Source: Hyphomicrobiales bacterium (lineage in GTDB: Bacteria > Pseudomonadota > Alphaproteobacteria > Rhizobiales > Rhizobiaceae). Taken from it: DNA of 63,589 nt. A model generated the notes under the pieces. The model searched no databases and was not told where the DNA came from. It was given only the letters and a program-made list of their open reading frames with translations. The stretch lies in the NCBI GenBank assembly GCA_900467745.1, contig UBQW01000036.1, positions 1 to 63,589 of the forward strand, in the 5' to 3' direction. Both the position numbers and the translations under genes were made by a program. Shown here piece after piece: positions 61,112 to 63,589 of this stretch (position 1 is the first letter of the stretch; each line of letters begins with the position of its first letter).

Positions 61112-61861
61112 TTACCAGCCCTGTTCCACTGGCAGGACGAACAGCTCGGCGACGTCGACATGCGACGGAGCCTGGGCAGCGAACACGATAGTGTCGCCGA
61201 TATCCTCGCCCTGGAGAAAGGTCATCTGGCCGGCCAGCTCGTCCATCTGCGTGCGATAGCCCGGATCGGTGATGTGATCGTAGAGCTCCGTTGCAACGGC
61301 GCCTGGCTGGATGCAGGTCACGCGGATGCCATGCTTCTGGCCGACTTCCATGCGCAGGCCGTCAGAAAAGGCCGTGACTGCATGCTTGGTCGCGCAATAG
61401 ACCGAGAGACCCTTGAAGACCTTGCGGCCCGCGATCGAGGACATGTTGAAGATGTGGCCGGAGTGCTGCTTTATCATCTGCGGCAGAACGGCGGCGGTCG
61501 TGTTGAGCAGGCCCTTCACGTTCACATCGACCATGCGGTTCCATTCGTCGACCTTGAACTGATCGATATCGGAAAGCGGCATGAGGCCGGCATTGTTCAC
61601 CAGGATGTCGATCGCGCCATAGGTTTGGACAAGCTTCTTGACGCCCGCTTCGATCGAGGCGGTGTCTACAACGTCCATTTCGATCACCAGAGCTTCGCCA
61701 CCCTTGGCTTCGATCTGCTTTTTGACATCTTCCAGTTTTTCGGTGCGGCGGGCTGCGATACCGACCTTCGCGCCGGCCTCAGCAAGCTTGACGGCGGTAG
61801 CAGCGCCAATGCCGCTCGATGCGCCGGTGACCAGTGCGATCTTTCCGTTGAGATTAGTCAT
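61112..61861 (-). CDS. SDR oxidoreductase (first gene of the minus arm)
   Basis: 249 aa. TGASSGIGAATAVKLAEAG, NNAGLMPLSD, Ser in NMSSIAGRKV, YCATKHAVTA. Of the YdfG/clavaldehyde-reductase-like group (ATELYDHITDP segment). Start at MTNLNGKIALVTG after AAGGAGTGAAGGCA; the longer frame overlaps the operator-like repeat. Probably controlled by the AraC gene upstream. Confidence 0.9.
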   Translation of the reverse strand: MTNLNGKIALVTGASSGIGAATAVKLAEAGAKVGIAARRTEKLEDVKKQIEAKGGEALVIEMDVVDTASIEAGVKKLVQTYGAIDILVNNAGLMPLSDIDQFKVDEWNRMVDVNVKGLLNTTAAVLPQMIKQHSGHIFNMSSIAGRKVFKGLSVYCATKHAVTAFSDGLRMEVGQKHGIRVTCIQPGAVATELYDHITDPGYRTQMDELAGQMTFLQGEDIGDTIVFAAQAPSHVDVAELFVLPVEQGW

Positions 61862-61889
61862 TGCCTTCACTCCTTGTCTTGAAGCCCAC

Positions 61890-61908
61890 CACCGCGGTGG
61901 GCGTTTCC
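61890..61908. repeat. Short GC-rich palindrome before the minus-arm operon
   Basis: GCCCACCACCGCGGTGGGC, a hairpin-forming dyad about 30 bases upstream of the first SDR start. In the leader, it may modulate translation or be part of a regulator site. Confidence 0.4.
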
Positions 61909-61963
61909 TTTTGACAAGGATGAAATTATGCCTTTGATCGCCGCCCTTCTCTCGGGCCCTTGC

Positions 61964-62003
61964 TCGACCTGTCGCGATCTTGCTCAAAACCGCGACAGGT
62001 CGA
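61964..62003. promoter_or_regulatory. Perfect 13-bp inverted repeat, candidate AraC operator or terminator
   Basis: TCGACCTGTCGCG, 14-base spacer, then the exact complement CGCGACAGGTCGA. It starts 6 bases beyond the AraC stop codon and 100 bases before the SDR start. On the minus strand no T-run follows the stem, so an operator is the better reading. Confidence 0.55.
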
Positions 62004-62009
62004 AAAAAC

Positions 62010-63014
62010 CTAGCCGCGCCGATAGTGTTTTGGCGGAAGACCGGTCTCGCGACGGAAAACCTGGGCAAAGTGGCTCGGGCTTGAATAGCCGACGGACATG
62101 CCGATCTCTATGATACTGGTGTCAGTTTCCTGCAGGAGCAGCTGTGCCCGCGCCACGCGCTGGCGAATAAAGTAGCGTGACGGAGAGAGGCCGGTCGCCT
62201 TCTTGAACAGACGGCTGAAATGAAATTCGCTCATTCCGACCGTCTCGGCGATTTGGGCCAGATTGAACGGTTCGGCGAGATGCTCTTCCAGATAGGCGAC
62301 CGCACGCCGGAGCTTGAACCCGGGAAGCGCGTTCTGCCTGTCTTCGGCAGCTTCACCGGACGCATAGTTCCGGATCAGGTGGACAGCAAGGCTTTGCGCA
62401 AGGCCCTGGATGAACAGCTGACTTCCCATTCCTTCTGCCGTCAGTTCTTGATGAACGAGCGCCAGGAGGTGAGACAGTTGCTGGTCCTTGCCGCCCGAAA
62501 TGTCGCGTAGTGCCGGCGGAGCCGCGCAACCCAGCACATCATAGGTAATACGTTCGAAGAGCGGAACGGATAGATAAAGATGCATGACCTGGAAAGGTGC
62601 ATCACCAATCGCACGCCAGCGCATCTCGTAGGGAGTAGGGGAGCGGGTCAGGAAAAAATCGCCGACCGTGACTGTGTTGGCGACCCAGTCGCCGTCAAGG
62701 TCACGTTCCTCAACGACCGCTTCGCCCGACATAACCCAAACGATCAATGGCTCCGCAACAGCGGGAACGAGAAAGGGTTCCTGCTTGTTGAGACGTGAAT
62801 AAACCTGCACGAACATGTCGTTCCACGCTGGGCTATCTCCACTGACCAGCGTACGACCGGCAATATACTGTTCAAGCCCGAGCGGGGACGTCCGCTCGGG
62901 CCTTGCAATAACCTCTTCTTTTTCGGGCACGGGTGCCTCTGGATAAATGGGGTTTCCAGTAACGGCTGGGATCGGGCGAAGAACGTTTTGACGGGATGGT
63001 TCGATATTTGCCAA
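62010..63014 (-). CDS. AraC-family regulator of the minus arm
   Basis: 334 aa. Residues 60-190 form a cupin-type ligand domain (AraC_binding_2-like: DSPAWNDMFVQVYSRLNKQE ... LIVWVMSGEAVVEERDLDGD). C-terminal double helix-turn-helix about 230-330: NLAQIAETVGMSEFHFSRLF, TGLSPSRYFIRQRVARAQLL, IEIGMSVGYSSPSHFAQVFR. Same strand and directly upstream of the SDR operon. Confidence 0.9.
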   Translation of the reverse strand: MANIEPSRQNVLRPIPAVTGNPIYPEAPVPEKEEVIARPERTSPLGLEQYIAGRTLVSGDSPAWNDMFVQVYSRLNKQEPFLVPAVAEPLIVWVMSGEAVVEERDLDGDWVANTVTVGDFFLTRSPTPYEMRWRAIGDAPFQVMHLYLSVPLFERITYDVLGCAAPPALRDISGGKDQQLSHLLALVHQELTAEGMGSQLFIQGLAQSLAVHLIRNYASGEAAEDRQNALPGFKLRRAVAYLEEHLAEPFNLAQIAETVGMSEFHFSRLFKKATGLSPSRYFIRQRVARAQLLLQETDTSIIEIGMSVGYSSPSHFAQVFRRETGLPPKHYRRG

Positions 63015-63589
63015 TGCAGACCCTCTCTACAAACGGGCATAGTGCTGAGTTGCCGGACGCTTTGATGAAACATCTCTCGGTTCACATCTCCGCCCACAAC
63101 CACCATCAATGATGCAATGCAGCATTTGGTTTCGTCCAACAGGAATATAAATCCGGTCTCATCCCACTCTTTCAAGCAAATGAAATCCCCATCAGCGTCG
63201 CAGGTGAGTATCTCCGGCTTCGCGGCACCCTCAGGAAACTTGCGGCGACATCTTTCTTCATAAGCGACCGCAAGCCAGCGCCATTGCCTGGTAGTGCTCG
63301 AATGAACATGACTTCTTCACTGACGAGCAAACATCGCCCATGGCGATCGAGGAGCGATAGAATGACGCTTCAACGAGGTTGCCTGATCCTACAAAATTCG
63401 ACCCTCGGCGCTCGTAGAAGTGTCATTTGAAAGACGGCGACGGCGCACTGCCAAAGGGCCGGGTGCCTAGCACTACTTTGGCATATTTTTAGCTGGTGAC
63501 GATTTTTGGGATTCCCAGGAGAGGGTTTGCGTGATTCATGAGAGGTCGGCTTATGGAGGGCCGATCAAGGGACGTGGACTGGCAAACTG
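63015..63589. other. Window end, no gene recognised
   Basis: About 575 bases with no supported gene on either strand. It should include the AraC promoter near 63020-63120. A gene may begin outside the window. Confidence 0.4.

Noticed and set aside
1..63589. CRISPR arrays, rRNA genes, replication origins, phage structural genes
   Set aside because: No regularly spaced repeats, rRNA-like tracts, Rep/Par genes or phage proteins were found.
63015..63589. Possible partial gene at the window end
   Set aside because: No frame with a ribosome site or recognisable protein in the last 575 bases.

Overview
The window reads as an accessory replicon (plasmid, chromid or genomic island) of a Rhizobiales bacterium, most likely Rhizobiaceae (Rhizobium, Agrobacterium, Neorhizobium or Ensifer). 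The inference rests on GC-rich coding with alpha-proteobacterial ribosome sites, an HWE-type histidine kinase, DUF982, DUF992, DUF1236 and Usg-like proteins, an ActR/RegA-like regulator relic, a ChrR-type ECF sigma pair and an Hsp20 gene whose leader looks like a ROSE thermometer. No replication or partition gene is visible, so the replicon type cannot be fixed.

Layout. (1) 0-2.6 kb: small envelope and BON proteins plus an AraC relic. (2) 2.6-11.9 kb: an 11-gene minus-strand operon with a divergent LysR gene. It joins a polar-amino-acid-type ABC importer to L-idonate 5-dehydrogenase, a 2-hydroxyacid dehydrogenase, a gluconate 5-dehydrogenase-type SDR and gluconokinase, so it probably feeds ketogluconate/idonate-like sugar acids into 6-phosphogluconate. 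(3) 11.9-16.1 kb: a decayed signalling patch (truncated LysR; hybrid histidine kinase with a frameshift and an amber codon) next to an intact HWE kinase. (4) 16.2-31.6 kb: a stress island with a cold-shock protein, CsbD, BON, DUF992, a PAS-LuxR regulator, Hsp20, GroES-GroEL, fasciclin and an ECF sigma/anti-sigma pair, together with a duplicated DUF982 module. (5) 31.6-35.1 kb: membrane protein DUF2177, a DUF2147 pseudogene, an N-terminally truncated type III polyketide synthase with its methyltransferase, a transporter tail and a truncated sensor kinase. (6) 35.1-39.0 kb: a mobile patch with a HipA-type kinase carrying an AbiEi-like N-terminus behind strong palindromes, a tRNA-Met relic and an ISL3 element. 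(7) 39.2-43.1 kb: small secreted stress proteins, a cytochrome c'-type pseudogene and hydrolase/HNH scraps. (8) 43.3-51.8 kb: a GH13 trehalose-synthase-like enzyme, an aldo/keto reductase, a glyoxalase-like protein, an AraC regulator and an AaeB/DUF1656/HlyD-type exporter. (9) 52-63 kb: a redox cluster (pirin, WrbA, five SDRs, DoxX, flavin reductase, SnoaL-like, ABM and DUF1330 proteins) in two convergent arms, flanked by a LysR and an AraC regulator.

Two themes stand out. First, regulation can be read from the DNA: ECF-type promoters with the same -10 and 15-base spacer precede both the sigma gene and the fasciclin gene, with a variant before a broken response regulator; a half-degenerate CIRCE precedes groES; a ROSE-like leader precedes hsp20; and a perfect 16-bp inverted repeat precedes the HipA gene. 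Second, decay is heavy: at least nine genes are truncated or carry in-frame stops or frameshifts, often meeting at sharp junctions, which fits a recombining accessory region.
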